This document shows, in pieces, positions 33,929 through 42,916 of a stretch of 64,000 nt of DNA. The translations under genes and the position numbers were made by a program. This DNA is from Cladopsammia gracilis. Lineage: Eukaryota; Cnidaria; Anthozoa; Scleractinia; Dendrophylliidae. The DNA is taken from positions 2,643,501 through 2,707,500 of the forward strand of contig JAJGOT010000013.1 of NCBI GenBank assembly GCA_022457155.1, written 5' to 3'. Every line of letters begins with the position of its first letter. Within the stretch, counting starts at the first letter, position 1. The notes under the pieces were generated by a model, which was not told where the DNA came from, ran no database searches, and saw only the letters and a list, made by a program, of their open reading frames with translations.

Positions 33929-36900
33929 AATGACACAGAGGCCCGATACGAGACCAGCAATTGGAGAAAATGAAATCCCTGTATATAACATGGAGGCTCA
34001 ACGTCTTGACTTCAATCCAAGGAACCACGATTACTTCGGCAATTCGCTGCATGGTTATAAGATGAATGTCCCTGATGATTACCAAATCAAGGACCTGAAT
34101 TCATTCTTCATAACTAATAAGGCGGCCATTCTCCAGATAATTGCACGCGAAGTCACAGAGCTTGGCGGGGTGAAGGTCACTTTGTCATTCGATGTTCACT
34201 TTTCAATGGCAGGTGGTAACAATCGAGAAATGAATCACTTCTTTTGGAACGTTAAACCACTGATTGTGACACATATCTATAAGCTGCGAGAGGAAGGCTT
34301 CCTAGAAGACATTGTGAATGGTTTTAAGGAAGAGATTGCTAGATGGCAGCAATTGGGTTCTGGTTGGGTGGTTGATAAAATCAAAACTGTTTACCTTGAG
34401 TTCGGGGTGTACAAGCCTATACGAGGCGGTACATTTATCCCAACACCATCAAAACTCAGGTCGAAGCAGGCAATCATCAATGTGAAGAACAGAGACAATC
34501 AGTGTCTACGTTGGGCACTGCGATCGGCATTGTTCCCTGCCGAGGCGCATTCAGACAGACCAGGAAGTTATCCCATTGATGATGGCCTAGACTGCACTGG
34601 AGTTGATTTTCCAACGCCATTGAGTCAGATTTCTAAGGTTGAACGTCAAAACAGCCTTGCAATCAACGTTTATGGCTGGAAAAACAACAAGGTGGCGGTA
34701 ATCAGAGTCAGTGAGCAAGAGGATCCCAATCTGCGAAGGATTAATCTGATGTTGCTCACAGACATACACACTTCGCATTATTGTTACATCAAGAGCATGA
34801 GCAGACTTCTACACAGTGAGTTCAATGTTGGACGTCGCATGCATCACTGTGACAGGTGTCTCCAGCCCTTCTCTTCAGAAAGGGTTCTCACCGATCATCT
34901 CTTCTATTGTAGGGGAGTCAAAGGCAGGCCGGCACGAGTTGAAATGCCCAAAGAAGGCGAAAACTTCCTCCACTTCAAGAACTTTCAGAACCAGATGAAG
35001 AAGCCTTGGGTTATTCATGCTGACTTTGAAAGCATTGTCGAAAAAGTCCATGGACGCATACCAGACCCCCAACAGAGCAGTACAACTACGACATCCATAC
35101 ATAAACCCTGCGGGTTCTGCATGTTAGCTGTTCGCTCTGATGGGGAGACAAAGGGCCCTTACCTATACAGAGGAGAGGACGCTGTGCCAGTCTTTCTTAA
35201 CAGCCTTCAGCAGCTGGAAGCAGTGATCAGAGACGAACTACAAGACAAGGCACCACTCTCAATGACGAGAAAGGAATGGATTGAATTCAACCGCGCAACT
35301 GACTGTCACATCTGTAACAAGTCTCTCACCAAGAGGAACCACAGGGATGCCACTGAAGTCTATGATCCAAACACAGGAGAATACATGGGCTTTATTCATC
35401 GCTTCACCAACAAATGTTATCAAAAGGCATTCAAAACTTACATCAAGGGCGAGGATGGTGAGTTAGAAGAGTTCCCATTTGTTGGGCCAAGAAACAAATG
35501 GAAGCCCATAACAGAAAATTTATTCGAGCAGGTCGACTGTCTTTTCTGTGGGGAGTCTCTAATCCAAGACTCTGTTCGAGACGCAGTCAAAGATCATTGC
35601 CACATTACAGGTAAATATCGGGGTGCGGCTCACAGTTTTTGCAACATCAACTATTTCCGAACCAACCCGAAAACGGAAATAATCCCCGTAAACTTTCACA
35701 ACTTGAAGGGTTATGATGCACACCACATCATGAGTGGAATTGCAAACATTCACTCCGATTTGACATGCATCCCCAACAACATGGAGAAATACATCTCTTT
35801 CTCCATCGGCAAGCTGAGGTTCATTGACAGCTTGCAGTTCATGCAGTCAAGCCTCAGTGCCCTGGTTGAAGCAAACAAGCCAGAGTCATTCACAATCACG
35901 GCAAGCTATGAGAAGAACCAAGCCAAACGCAACCTTCTACTGCAAAAAGGGATTTACCCATACGAATACATGGACTCATGGGCTCGATTCGAGGAGACCT
36001 CTCTACCGCCGAAGGATGCCTTCTACAGCGAGCTCAAGAAGGAAGGCATCTCAGATAAGGAATACGCCCACGCGCAAAAAGTGTGGGAGGTATTTGGATG
36101 CAAGACTCTTGGAGATTACCACGATCTCTACCTCATGACAGATGTGCTTCTTCTGGCCGATGTTTTCGAGAACTTCAGAAAAACATGTCTGCAACATTAC
36201 AAGCTTGACCCGGCACATTATTACACAAGCCCTGGCCTCTCATGGGACGCCCTTCTCAGGTATACGGGCATCAACCTGGAGCTGCTCACAGATGTTGACA
36301 TGCATCTCTTTGTTGAAAGAGGCTTGCGAGGTGGTATATCCATGGAGAGCAGGCGGTACTGCAAGGCTAACAACCCCTATCTTCACGATCACAACCCCAA
36401 CGAAGAGTCAAGTTACATCATGTATCTCGACTCTAACAATCTATATGGATGGGCCATGAGTCAGCCTCTCCCAGTTTGCAACTTCGCATGGTGCCCTGTC
36501 TTTCCAACACAACACCAGATCAGGAAGTGGAGGTCAAACAGAAAGATTGGTTACATCCTCGAGGTTGATCTTGAGTACCCCGAGGAGCTGCACGATGAGC
36601 ACAACGCTTATCCTCTTGCCCCAGAAAGTCAGGCCGTTCCTAAGGCATGGATGTCTCCATACCAAAGGGCCTTGGTAGAGGGACAGCCAGAAGACAAGAC
36701 AGAGAAGCTGCTCCTTACCCTAAACAAGAAATCTCGGTATGTGTTGCATTACAGAAATCTCCAGCAGTACCTGGATCTGGGAATGAAGTTGACGAAAATC
36801 CACAAAATGCTCAAGTTCGAGCAGAGGGCTTGGATGGAGCCATACATCTCCCTGAACACCGAGCTCAGAAAGAAGGCCACTTCCGATTTTGAGAAGAACT

Positions 36901-37694
36901 TCTTCAAGCTCATGAACAACTCAGTCTTCGGTAAGACAATGGAGAACCTCAGAAATCGAATCGACATGAAGCTTGTCCGATCGCACGAGCAAGACAAGAT
37001 TAGAAAGCTTATCGCAAGCCCGCTGTTTTCCAGAGCAACAGTCTTTGGAGTTAACATGGCGGGGATTCAGATGCACAGGGAGAAAATCCTCTTCAACCGC
37101 CCAGTCTACACAGGCATGTGCATCCTTGATCTTTCCAAAACACTGATGTATGACTTCTATTACAAACATCTCAAGCTGAAATATGGTCCACGCGTAGACC
37201 TACTTTACACAGACACAGACTCTCTGCTCCTCGAGATCAAGACGGATGATGTTTACAAAGACATGGAGAACCTTCGGGATGAACTCTACGACACGAGTGA
37301 CTATCCCAAGGACCATCCACTCCACAGCCAGCTTAACAAGAAGGTCATTGGGAAGATGAAGGACGAGTGCGAGGGTGTGCCCATCTCAGAGGTTGTGTGT
37401 CTTCGCTCGAAGATGTACTCTATCTTACTAGAGGACGACAAAAACATCAAGAAAGCAAAGGGCACCACCAAGGTTGTCACAAAGAAAGAGATTACCCACC
37501 AGAATTACAAGGAAGCTCTCTTCGGCCGGCTAACCTTCAAGCATGGGATGGACAGGCTCCGAAGCAAAGGCCACCAAATCTTCGGTGAGCACATCATCAA
37601 GACAACGCTCTCTCCCTTTGATTCAAAGCGCTGGATAAAAGACGATGGTATCCATACGCTTGCATATGGTCACAAAGACACCGGAGGCAACTGA
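33924..37694 (+). CDS. polB: Protein-primed family B DNA polymerase of the Polinton
   Basis: The 1256-aa replicative polymerase of the element. The first ATG (33924) is at the inner TIR edge, but the frame is open back to 33771 inside the TIR, starting with a GTG. Motifs: Exo I HADFESIV (D367), Exo II FHNLKGYDAH, Exo III YHDLYLMTDVLLLADVF, a C2H2-like finger (CDRCLQPF, about 310) and an expanded Cys/His region (CHICNKSL ... CLFCGES ... DHCHI). Polymerase motif A is LDSNNLYG (D836), motif B KLMNNSVFGKTMEN and motif C YTDTDS (D1097, D1099). All catalytic residues are present. It overlaps the integrase tail to tail by 25 bp. Fold and domain order match the polB at 3403, but sequence and base composition differ strongly. 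Confidence 0.95.
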   Translation: MAMTQRPDTRPAIGENEIPVYNMEAQRLDFNPRNHDYFGNSLHGYKMNVPDDYQIKDLNSFFITNKAAILQIIAREVTELGGVKVTLSFDVHFSMAGGNNREMNHFFWNVKPLIVTHIYKLREEGFLEDIVNGFKEEIARWQQLGSGWVVDKIKTVYLEFGVYKPIRGGTFIPTPSKLRSKQAIINVKNRDNQCLRWALRSALFPAEAHSDRPGSYPIDDGLDCTGVDFPTPLSQISKVERQNSLAINVYGWKNNKVAVIRVSEQEDPNLRRINLMLLTDIHTSHYCYIKSMSRLLHSEFNVGRRMHHCDRCLQPFSSERVLTDHLFYCRGVKGRPARVEMPKEGENFLHFKNFQNQMKKPWVIHADFESIVEKVHGRIPDPQQSSTTTTSIHKPCGFCMLAVRSDGETKGPYLYRGEDAVPVFLNSLQQLEAVIRDELQDKAPLSMTRKEWIEFNRATDCHICNKSLTKRNHRDATEVYDPNTGEYMGFIHRFTNKCYQKAFKTYIKGEDGELEEFPFVGPRNKWKPITENLFEQVDCLFCGESLIQDSVRDAVKDHCHITGKYRGAAHSFCNINYFRTNPKTEIIPVNFHNLKGYDAHHIMSGIANIHSDLTCIPNNMEKYISFSIGKLRFIDSLQFMQSSLSALVEANKPESFTITASYEKNQAKRNLLLQKGIYPYEYMDSWARFEETSLPPKDAFYSELKKEGISDKEYAHAQKVWEVFGCKTLGDYHDLYLMTDVLLLADVFENFRKTCLQHYKLDPAHYYTSPGLSWDALLRYTGINLELLTDVDMHLFVERGLRGGISMESRRYCKANNPYLHDHNPNEESSYIMYLDSNNLYGWAMSQPLPVCNFAWCPVFPTQHQIRKWRSNRKIGYILEVDLEYPEELHDEHNAYPLAPESQAVPKAWMSPYQRALVEGQPEDKTEKLLLTLNKKSRYVLHYRNLQQYLDLGMKLTKIHKMLKFEQRAWMEPYISLNTELRKKATSDFEKNFFKLMNNSVFGKTMENLRNRIDMKLVRSHEQDKIRKLIASPLFSRATVFGVNMAGIQMHREKILFNRPVYTGMCILDLSKTLMYDFYYKHLKLKYGPRVDLLYTDTDSLLLEIKTDDVYKDMENLRDELYDTSDYPKDHPLHSQLNKKVIGKMKDECEGVPISEVVCLRSKMYSILLEDDKNIKKAKGTTKVVTKKEITHQNYKEALFGRLTFKHGMDRLRSKGHQIFGEHIIKTTLSPFDSKRWIKDDGIHTLAYGHKDTGGN

Positions 37695-38659
37695 GTGCCC
37701 GGTGGCACAACTATCAACTCCTCACGGACAAACCCGCGCTTTGGTCCGTCGTACAGATAATAGACGGCCGGCGCATCTGGCTTGGTGACAATCCTTTGTA
37801 TTTGGTAGACTTTCAAAGACCAGATTGGATCAGTCGCTCGTCGACTACCACCCTCAAGCTCACCGGGGTAATACAGATATCGCAAATTAACCCTAGGAGG
37901 GAGCTTCTTTTCATTCACCCCAACAGGCCTAGCATATGAGGTTGCGGGCTTGGCCGAGGTTGCCTTCTCTTTGATTGCTTGTGCAGGCTTCTTGCCAGTT
38001 AATCTAGTTACTTCATTGTTCAAGGCAGAGACAACATCTGGCAATCTTTTAACCCAAGCGGTCGAACGGCCAGAGGGCAGATTCATTTCAACTGCGTACT
38101 GGTAACCAAACAATCGTTCAGCCAGGGTTCTGTTGAATCTTTCAACAATCCCTTGGTCTCTGTGGATATCAACACGCCCACTACGAATGGTTGTTTTATG
38201 AGCCCCAGTCTCTTTAGTCACAGCTCCCATAAACTCTGTCCCCGGGTCAACTTGCAACAGTTGTGGCCATTTCAAAGGCCCGCGTCTATAAATACGTGTA
38301 AGCGCCTTCGAAACTTCATCAGACTCTTTCGAAGTCAAGGGCTCTGCTGCTTTGTAACGGCTAGCCACATCAACAACTGTCAAAGCATATTTGTAAACCT
38401 TTCTACCGTGAGGCAGTTTGTCGTGAGGTAAAAAAAGTAGATCCGCTTGATGCACAGCATTAGGAGTCTGGACATCAAACTTGGGCCGAGGGATATGGCG
38501 TGGTGCGGGGAGATATACTTGCCAAATAGCTTGTTTGACGAGCCATTTCTTTGCCGCCTCTTCAGAGACCTTGGCTGCTGCAGCTAGCTTTTTAACAGCA
38601 GCAAGTCCTTTCCAATAGCCTTTGGGGCCGTAATAGATCTTTGAGAGTTTCGCCTCCAT
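37670..38659 (-). CDS. Polinton DDE integrase
   Basis: A 329-aa retroviral-type integrase. Catalytic residues numbered from the ATG at 38659 are D73 (HQADLLF), D138 (QVDPGTEF) and E173 (GIVERFNRT). An N-terminal helical region (Lys/Ala-rich, winged-helix-like) precedes them and an SH3-like C-terminal segment (VYYLYDGPKRGFVREEL) follows. No chromodomain is seen, unlike the integrase at 311-1282. An upstream in-frame ATG at 38665 would add two residues; I prefer 38659 because other genes of the element have TATATA directly before ATG and 38665 lies within that element. The frame is intact. Confidence 0.93.
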   Translation of the reverse strand: MEAKLSKIYYGPKGYWKGLAAVKKLAAAAKVSEEAAKKWLVKQAIWQVYLPAPRHIPRPKFDVQTPNAVHQADLLFLPHDKLPHGRKVYKYALTVVDVASRYKAAEPLTSKESDEVSKALTRIYRRGPLKWPQLLQVDPGTEFMGAVTKETGAHKTTIRSGRVDIHRDQGIVERFNRTLAERLFGYQYAVEMNLPSGRSTAWVKRLPDVVSALNNEVTRLTGKKPAQAIKEKATSAKPATSYARPVGVNEKKLPPRVNLRYLYYPGELEGGSRRATDPIWSLKVYQIQRIVTKPDAPAVYYLYDGPKRGFVREELIVVPPGTQLPPVSL

Positions 38660-38671
38660 ATACATATGTGT

Positions 38672-39100
38672 TTACAGAAAGTGAAACGCCACATAGCCAA
38701 GGGCGAGTGCGCCAGTGCCGATAAACAAGAGTTCGCCTTGTTTCTGCTGTGGGCCTGGTTTATAGAAGTAAGAGAACTCGGGCTCTTTGGGGAGTGTTAT
38801 TTGCTGCTCCCGATGTGTTTGGTTGTAGAGCACTAGAGCTTGGTCAGTGTCTTGAAAGTTGTGTTTCGCTTGATCTTTGATCCGATCATTGCTGGCAATC
38901 CAGTCGAGCAGCTTTGTGCGGTCTTTCTGATATTTAGCGTAGGCCGCTTGATAGGCCTCTAACGCCTTGTCGTGTCTGATCTTCTCATCCAGAGCGGCTT
39001 TCCCACTGTCGCCGGAAAGATATTTTGCGAGATAGTTGCCCCCAGTGAAAGCAGCGGCATTCAAAATTGCTCCACCAACCATAATAGCGATTGAGGCCAT
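38672..39100 (-). CDS. Small two-membrane-segment Polinton protein
   Basis: The 142-aa protein has a hydrophobic Gly/Ala-rich N-terminus (about 5-24), a charged helical middle (about 30-110) and a C-terminal hydrophobic helix (about 123-141). I recall similar proteins next to the integrase in cnidarian Polintons, with no assigned function. The two hydrophobic ends suggest a virion-membrane or capsid-associated protein. It follows a TATATATATA leader 6 bases before ATG. Confidence 0.7.
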   Translation of the reverse strand: MASIAIMVGGAILNAAAFTGGNYLAKYLSGDSGKAALDEKIRHDKALEAYQAAYAKYQKDRTKLLDWIASNDRIKDQAKHNFQDTDQALVLYNQTHREQQITLPKEPEFSYFYKPGPQQKQGELLFIGTGALALGYVAFHFL

Positions 39101-39117
39101 TGCTATATATATATGAT
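39101..39117 (-). promoter_or_regulatory. TATATATA leader of the 142-aa gene
   Basis: The whole 17-base gap between two genes is an ATATATATATA block and a few bases before ATG. Confidence 0.55.
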
Positions 39118-39339
39118 TTACATTGAGGCAGGGAGGATCTTCTGGTCCTCGAGGTATTTCTTGAGAGCTATGCTCCCAGCCATGGCAGCAGTGAACTTCA
39201 CGTAGTTCATGAGACTCGAGCTGGGGTCGGCCGTGAGATTTTCCTTGACGACCTTTTTGCCAACCCAGCCAATAGTTGCGACAAGGCCAGTTATTGTGGC
39301 CGCACCAAGAACAGCTTTCACGAGCTTGTTGTCAGACAT
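39118..39339 (-). CDS. Small membrane protein, 73 aa
   Basis: One clear hydrophobic segment (about 9-28, VLGAATITGLVATIGWVG), a charged linker and a second weakly hydrophobic stretch (about 46-58). Family not recognised beyond being a typical Polinton small membrane protein. A TATATATA element lies 5-12 bases before ATG. Confidence 0.65.
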   Translation of the reverse strand: MSDNKLVKAVLGAATITGLVATIGWVGKKVVKENLTADPSSSLMNYVKFTAAMAGSIALKKYLEDQKILPASM

Positions 39340-39360
39340 GGTGTATATATATGTTTTTTT
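39340..39360 (-). promoter_or_regulatory. TATATATA leader of the 73-aa gene
   Basis: The minus strand has a T-free A run, then ATATATATACACC, then ATG. The pattern is the same as at 39556-39575. Confidence 0.55.
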
Positions 39361-39555
39361 TTATATTTCCTCACTCTCATCTTCACTCTCATCTTCAGCC
39401 TCATCTTCGTACTCGGCGATGGCCTGTTCTCTTATGTTATTCTTATACTCTCTGATAGAGTTGAGAATTGCTTCGAAAAAGGTGAGGTTATTTTCAAGCC
39501 AAAGATAAGTGAAGGCGGCCCAGCCGAGGAAGTTGATGATCCCATTATGAGACAT
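39361..39555 (-). CDS. Small membrane protein with acidic tail, 64 aa
   Basis: An N-terminal hydrophobic helix (about 4-22, GIINFLGWAAFTYLWL) is followed by an amphipathic helix and a strongly acidic C-terminus (repeated DE pairs, about 46-64). Function unknown. The TATATA leader and tight spacing match its neighbours. Confidence 0.6.
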   Translation of the reverse strand: MSHNGIINFLGWAAFTYLWLENNLTFFEAILNSIREYKNNIREQAIAEYEDEAEDESEDESEEI

Positions 39556-39575
39556 GGTGTATATATAAGATTTTT
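39556..39575 (-). promoter_or_regulatory. TATATA leader of the 64-aa gene
   Basis: The 20-base gap consists of an A run, TTATATATACACC and ATG. Confidence 0.55.
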
Positions 39576-40022
39576 TTACTCCATTTCACGAATTCTTCGT
39601 CTCGGTGGTGGGGGAGTTTGAAATTCATTCACCACTGTTGCCTGCGCAGGGGTCGGGGCTTTGCGTCTAAGTGTATTCATAATGGCCTCGCGTTGGTAAT
39701 AGACGCCCCAAGCAAATATAATTACGCCGACAACACCAAGAAGGAGAAATGTTGTGTTGCTGCTAGCCTCTTCATTTGTCGAGTTTTGGGGTGCCGAGTT
39801 TGGGGTAGGCTCGTTTGTTACTTTAGAAGCTTGTGATTGTGCTTGTTTTTTTGCCTCTCTTGCCAGGCGGTTACGCTCAGCAAGCCTTTTGCCAGAAGCA
39901 ACACGACCAGGGTTTTTGGCTGGAGCAGTCTTTGGGGTATCAGAGGTAACGTGCATGTTGGTTGTGGGTGTTGCTGGCGCGACTGTTTCTTCAGGCACCG
40001 TCTCGAGTGGTTGAGCCATCAT
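39576..40022 (-). CDS. Single-pass membrane protein with Pro/Thr/Ala-rich N-terminus
   Basis: A 148-aa protein starting at the first of two ATGs (40022; a second at 40019) after the TATATATACATATATACAC leader. An in-frame start at 40049 exists but would lie within the leader. The N-terminal about 75 residues are Pro/Thr/Ala-rich then basic (KRLAERNRLAREAKKQ). One transmembrane helix is at about 92-112 (TTFLLLGVVGVIIFAWGVYY), with a basic Pro-rich tail. Function unknown; its place in the structural cluster suggests a virion role. Confidence 0.65.
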   Translation of the reverse strand: MMAQPLETVPEETVAPATPTTNMHVTSDTPKTAPAKNPGRVASGKRLAERNRLAREAKKQAQSQASKVTNEPTPNSAPQNSTNEEASSNTTFLLLGVVGVIIFAWGVYYQREAIMNTLRRKAPTPAQATVVNEFQTPPPPRRRIREME

Positions 40023-40109
40023 GTGTATATATGTATATATTTTTTTCAAACCTTCGTGGTTTCTGCCAGGTTTCTGTCAGGTTTCTGCCAGGTTCCTGCC
40101 AGGTTCCTG

Positions 40110-40745
40110 TCAGATTGTGTCAAAAACTTCATCAAAACATGTGTCATCAAAACATTCCTCAACTTCATCAAAACCCTCGAGTGGATAACCTTCACCGTCT
40201 CTGCTTGGGTGTACAGGTGGAGCAGGTTGAAGGGGCAACTCTTCTGGCTCCTTTTTGAAGTCGATGTGTTTTGTAGTGAACAAAACAGCATTGGCCAAGG
40301 CTAAGAAGCGCCCACAACGCAGTGCAAGGTTTCCAGCAAGAGATGAAAGTTCATGGTTAATCATGTAGTCATTTTTTAGTTCTTTCTGCAGTGCCTCCAC
40401 ATCGTCAATCTTAACAACCATGCCGGCGCCTTTGGTTGCGAACATTATAACGCTGTCAATCAGAGACTCGGTCGTCTTGTTACCGACATAGGCTTCATAC
40501 CTTTTGTAGTACTTTTCAACCTGTTTATCCGTCAGGCGTTTCACCTGCTCGTGTGTGAGCTGGGCACCTATGGCCTCTTTTGATTTGCCGGTTGAAACAA
40601 GGACTGCCAATTTCTCGCGTTGAGCCGGAGTGTCAAAACCTGTTAAGACTTCAGGAATCGCTGATGGTAAGGAGCTATCAGGGGTTGCCTCTAGCAGCTG
40701 CATGACATTCTCAATGGCCATGTCTTCTTGGAGGTTTGTTGCCAT
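40110..40745 (-). CDS. Conserved Polinton protein, 211 aa, unknown function
   Basis: A mostly helical, acidic protein. The central region (KRLTDKQVEKYYKRYEAYVG followed by an Ala/Gly-rich helix) resembles a protein I recall from cnidarian Polintons beside the packaging ATPase; the C-terminus is acidic with repeated FDEV / CFDDT motifs. No enzyme motif is visible, in particular no His-Asp-Cys set that would make it the Ulp1-like protease found in many Polintons. The TATATA leader is 5-12 bases upstream. Confidence 0.65.
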   Translation of the reverse strand: MATNLQEDMAIENVMQLLEATPDSSLPSAIPEVLTGFDTPAQREKLAVLVSTGKSKEAIGAQLTHEQVKRLTDKQVEKYYKRYEAYVGNKTTESLIDSVIMFATKGAGMVVKIDDVEALQKELKNDYMINHELSSLAGNLALRCGRFLALANAVLFTTKHIDFKKEPEELPLQPAPPVHPSRDGEGYPLEGFDEVEECFDDTCFDEVFDTI

Positions 40746-40763
40746 TGCGTATATATTATGTAT
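40746..40763 (-). promoter_or_regulatory. TATATA leader of the 211-aa gene
   Basis: The minus-strand gap reads AATACATAATATATACGCA then ATG. Confidence 0.5.
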
Positions 40764-41003
40764 TTATTTTTCAATTATTCTCTTGATGTCAGGCAAAAGA
40801 CTTTCAACCTCACGTATAAGCCCCGTCATGGTGGCTGGGCACACAGTGACTTTCAAAGGATATCGACTAATAAGCAAGAGGCGCAGATCGTCCTCGCCAG
40901 CGGTTTTGATTATCTGTATTTGCATCTCCTCCGCATGACTCTGTAATTCACCCAGAAGCTGTGAAAAGACCGTGAGCTTGTGGATACTGGTTGAGGTGTT
41001 CAT
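40764..41003 (-). CDS. Small protein, 79 aa, unknown
   Basis: A helical, soluble-looking protein (SIHKLTVFSQLLGELQSHAE; later TGLIREVESLLPDIKRIIE). No domain recognised. It is retained as a gene because it fits exactly between neighbours with the same TATATATA-plus-ATG leader. Confidence 0.55.
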   Translation of the reverse strand: MNTSTSIHKLTVFSQLLGELQSHAEEMQIQIIKTAGEDDLRLLLISRYPLKVTVCPATMTGLIREVESLLPDIKRIIEK

Positions 41004-41025
41004 GGTTCAGCGTATATATATGTTT
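41004..41025 (-). promoter_or_regulatory. TATATATA leader of the 79-aa gene
   Basis: CATATATATACGCTGAACC precedes the ATG on the minus strand. Confidence 0.5.
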
Positions 41026-41625
41026 TCACATTTTCACTTCAACCCCATAGGGATGTCGCAGAGAGAAGACTAGGTGAGAAAACTTGTGCCCCTTTAATTT
41101 TGCAATCAACTCTTTGTACTCCTCGTGTGAGAGCTCACCGGCATAGTCGTCGAAGATGGCCTTCGTTGTTTTGCTTGATGGGGTGTAAAAAAGCACAATC
41201 GCTGCAACGTTTTCCCTAAAGGGTTTCGCAATGCTGGTTAACTGTTGGGTTAGCACCCACACTGACAAGCCGCTGTGGCGAGCACTGAACCCTAGTTTCA
41301 CAAGTTGACTCGTGCGACCTTTCACATCCTTCGAAACAGCACAGTCATCCAGCACAAAGAGCGTGTTTGTCCCGTCGAAGAAATAACTGGCTAAAGTTAA
41401 CCATGCTTCAATCTCATGCTGCTGACAGTCTATCACGAAAATGCGTGGCTCCTTGTCCACGAAACCGTCGTAGGTCTTGTTGTGGACAAATGTTGGGCAG
41501 AAGAGAACAATATAGTCAAACTTGCCCCTGAAGGGGCCACGCAGCTGATTCAGAAGATATTGTGTTTTGCCAGAGTTAGTCGGCCCGATAATTAGTGCAT
41601 TGAATGGCAGCTTTGTTGGGTCCAT
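41026..41625 (-). CDS. A32-like (FtsK/HerA) DNA-packaging ATPase
   Basis: A 199-aa genome-packaging ATPase of the poxvirus A32 type used by Polintons and related viruses to pump DNA into the capsid. Walker A is GPTNSGKT (14-21), Walker B is TLFVLDDC (88-95, D93/D94) and a likely sensor/Gln motif is WVLTQQ (about 118-123). Length is typical for the family. It lies next to the major capsid gene, the usual Polinton arrangement, and is intact. Confidence 0.93.
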   Translation of the reverse strand: MDPTKLPFNALIIGPTNSGKTQYLLNQLRGPFRGKFDYIVLFCPTFVHNKTYDGFVDKEPRIFVIDCQQHEIEAWLTLASYFFDGTNTLFVLDDCAVSKDVKGRTSQLVKLGFSARHSGLSVWVLTQQLTSIAKPFRENVAAIVLFYTPSSKTTKAIFDDYAGELSHEEYKELIAKLKGHKFSHLVFSLRHPYGVEVKM

Positions 41626-41645
41626 CTATATACATATATATGTGT
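41626..41645 (-). promoter_or_regulatory. TATATA leader of the packaging ATPase gene
   Basis: ACACATATATATGTATATAG directly abuts the ATG on the minus strand. Confidence 0.55.
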
Positions 41646-42878
41646 TTAGTACTGAACCGCCTGCAGCTGTCTGTCCATTATGTTCATCTGTGAGTCGCTG
41701 ATGGTGTAGATGTGGCAGTGCACGTTTCCCGAGCCGGAGGTTGCCCTTTCGAGCTCAAGATGTACGCCGTCCTTTGTGTTGACGAGGCGTTGGCCGTTGC
41801 CATGTAGAGTTGTATCAGCCATTGATCTAAGGTCGATAAGGAGCCCGAACTTGTTGCCAGTGAGATATTTTGTTAGATTCATGTTGGGCCTGCCATCACC
41901 CCTCTTTTTGAAGAGGCGACTGACCTCGCGCCACATGTCGGTCCCGTTGATGCCTTCGTTGTAAATCCTGTTGGGGGAGCCGTTTATGGTGACATTAACT
42001 TTGGTGATGTCTGGGTTGAAGTATTTCTCTGAGTCCCTGGCTCCTGCCGTGTAGGGTTCGATGAATAGCAGAAGGATGGCTTTCAGTGACCTGCGCTGCG
42101 GATTCACCCTGAGATTCAGCCGAGCGTCTGAACCCTTCGAGAAGGGAACCACTTCCTCTCGCATGATATGGTCGTAGGCAAACTCCTTTTCGCTAGAGTA
42201 TACACTTGCTGCCTCGTCAGCCAGCTGCTTGCTTCGGATTGTCTCGTACTCAAGCTGGATATTTGTCAACTTGTAGACAAGCTTGCTTGTATCCGAAGCC
42301 GGGGCGAGCGTTATCTCGAATGTCAAATCGTTGTAGAGTGCCTGTGGGTACATGACGCCGTGGTCTGTTATAATCTGGTGGTCAAGGTTGATGCGGTATT
42401 TGTTTTTGTAAATGGTCTCCAGCTTGTTTTCCGCATCCACGCCAGAGGTCTTCTTGTCGCCGGCACTAGAGCGAATCTTGCTCAAGTCTACACTCTGGAT
42501 GCCCTCGGGGAGCATGTTATCTCTCTTGTCAACAGAGAGGAATAGGTCTTCAAAGATTTTGTAAATATCGTACCCAACGGTGTCCTGGACAGTGGTGGCG
42601 GCAAACTTCACAACAAGCCTGTCAACTAGTGCTCTGGAGACATTTTGTACAAGATAGTTGTTTGCGTGGCCGCCGGCAAGGTCGATGTTAAAGAGCAAGG
42701 CAAGCGAGCCCGACACGATAACCTCATATTCGTTGAGCTTGGGCACCGTAACGTACAGGGTCTCGCCGGGATTGGCTGAAGTGCGTTCAAAGGTGATGCG
42801 CTTTACTGTGCGCTCTGCTTTCATAGCACCAAGAATCTTCTCTGCGTTCGTTGGGAGGAGGTTTGGTTGCACGGCCAT
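41646..42878 (-). CDS. Major capsid protein, double jelly-roll
   Basis: This 410-aa protein would form the hexon-like trimers of an icosahedral capsid. The N-terminal half (GETLYVTVPKLNEYEVIVSG ... NNYLVQNVSRALVDRLVVKF) has beta-strand spacing of the first jelly-roll. The C-terminal half contains the stretch I associate with Polinton capsid proteins (VTINGSPNRIYNEGINGTDM, FGLLIDLRSM, and a GSGNVHCHIYTISDSQMNI end). It is divergently transcribed from the coiled-coil gene over a 38-bp gap. It is intact and sits next to the packaging ATPase. A structure prediction would settle the fold; I am confident from remembered family similarity and context. Confidence 0.85.
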   Translation of the reverse strand: MAVQPNLLPTNAEKILGAMKAERTVKRITFERTSANPGETLYVTVPKLNEYEVIVSGSLALLFNIDLAGGHANNYLVQNVSRALVDRLVVKFAATTVQDTVGYDIYKIFEDLFLSVDKRDNMLPEGIQSVDLSKIRSSAGDKKTSGVDAENKLETIYKNKYRINLDHQIITDHGVMYPQALYNDLTFEITLAPASDTSKLVYKLTNIQLEYETIRSKQLADEAASVYSSEKEFAYDHIMREEVVPFSKGSDARLNLRVNPQRRSLKAILLLFIEPYTAGARDSEKYFNPDITKVNVTINGSPNRIYNEGINGTDMWREVSRLFKKRGDGRPNMNLTKYLTGNKFGLLIDLRSMADTTLHGNGQRLVNTKDGVHLELERATSGSGNVHCHIYTISDSQMNIMDRQLQAVQY

Positions 42879-42916
42879 AGCCAGAGTATATATATAAATT
42901 TATATTTATATACATC
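42879..42916. promoter_or_regulatory. Bidirectional TATATA promoter between capsid and coiled-coil genes
   Basis: A 38-bp gap serves two divergent starts. TATATATAAATTTATATTTA occupies its centre, giving each ATG a TATA-type element within about 5-20 bases. Confidence 0.6.

Noticed and set aside
33580..33960. 126-aa minus frame crossing the left TIR border
   Set aside because: A shadow of the TIR palindrome in another frame; the same peptide appears at the right TIR.
38310..38345. CTGATGA on the minus strand as a third hammerhead
   Set aside because: Inside the integrase coding sequence, no stem II and no paired stem I; chance match.
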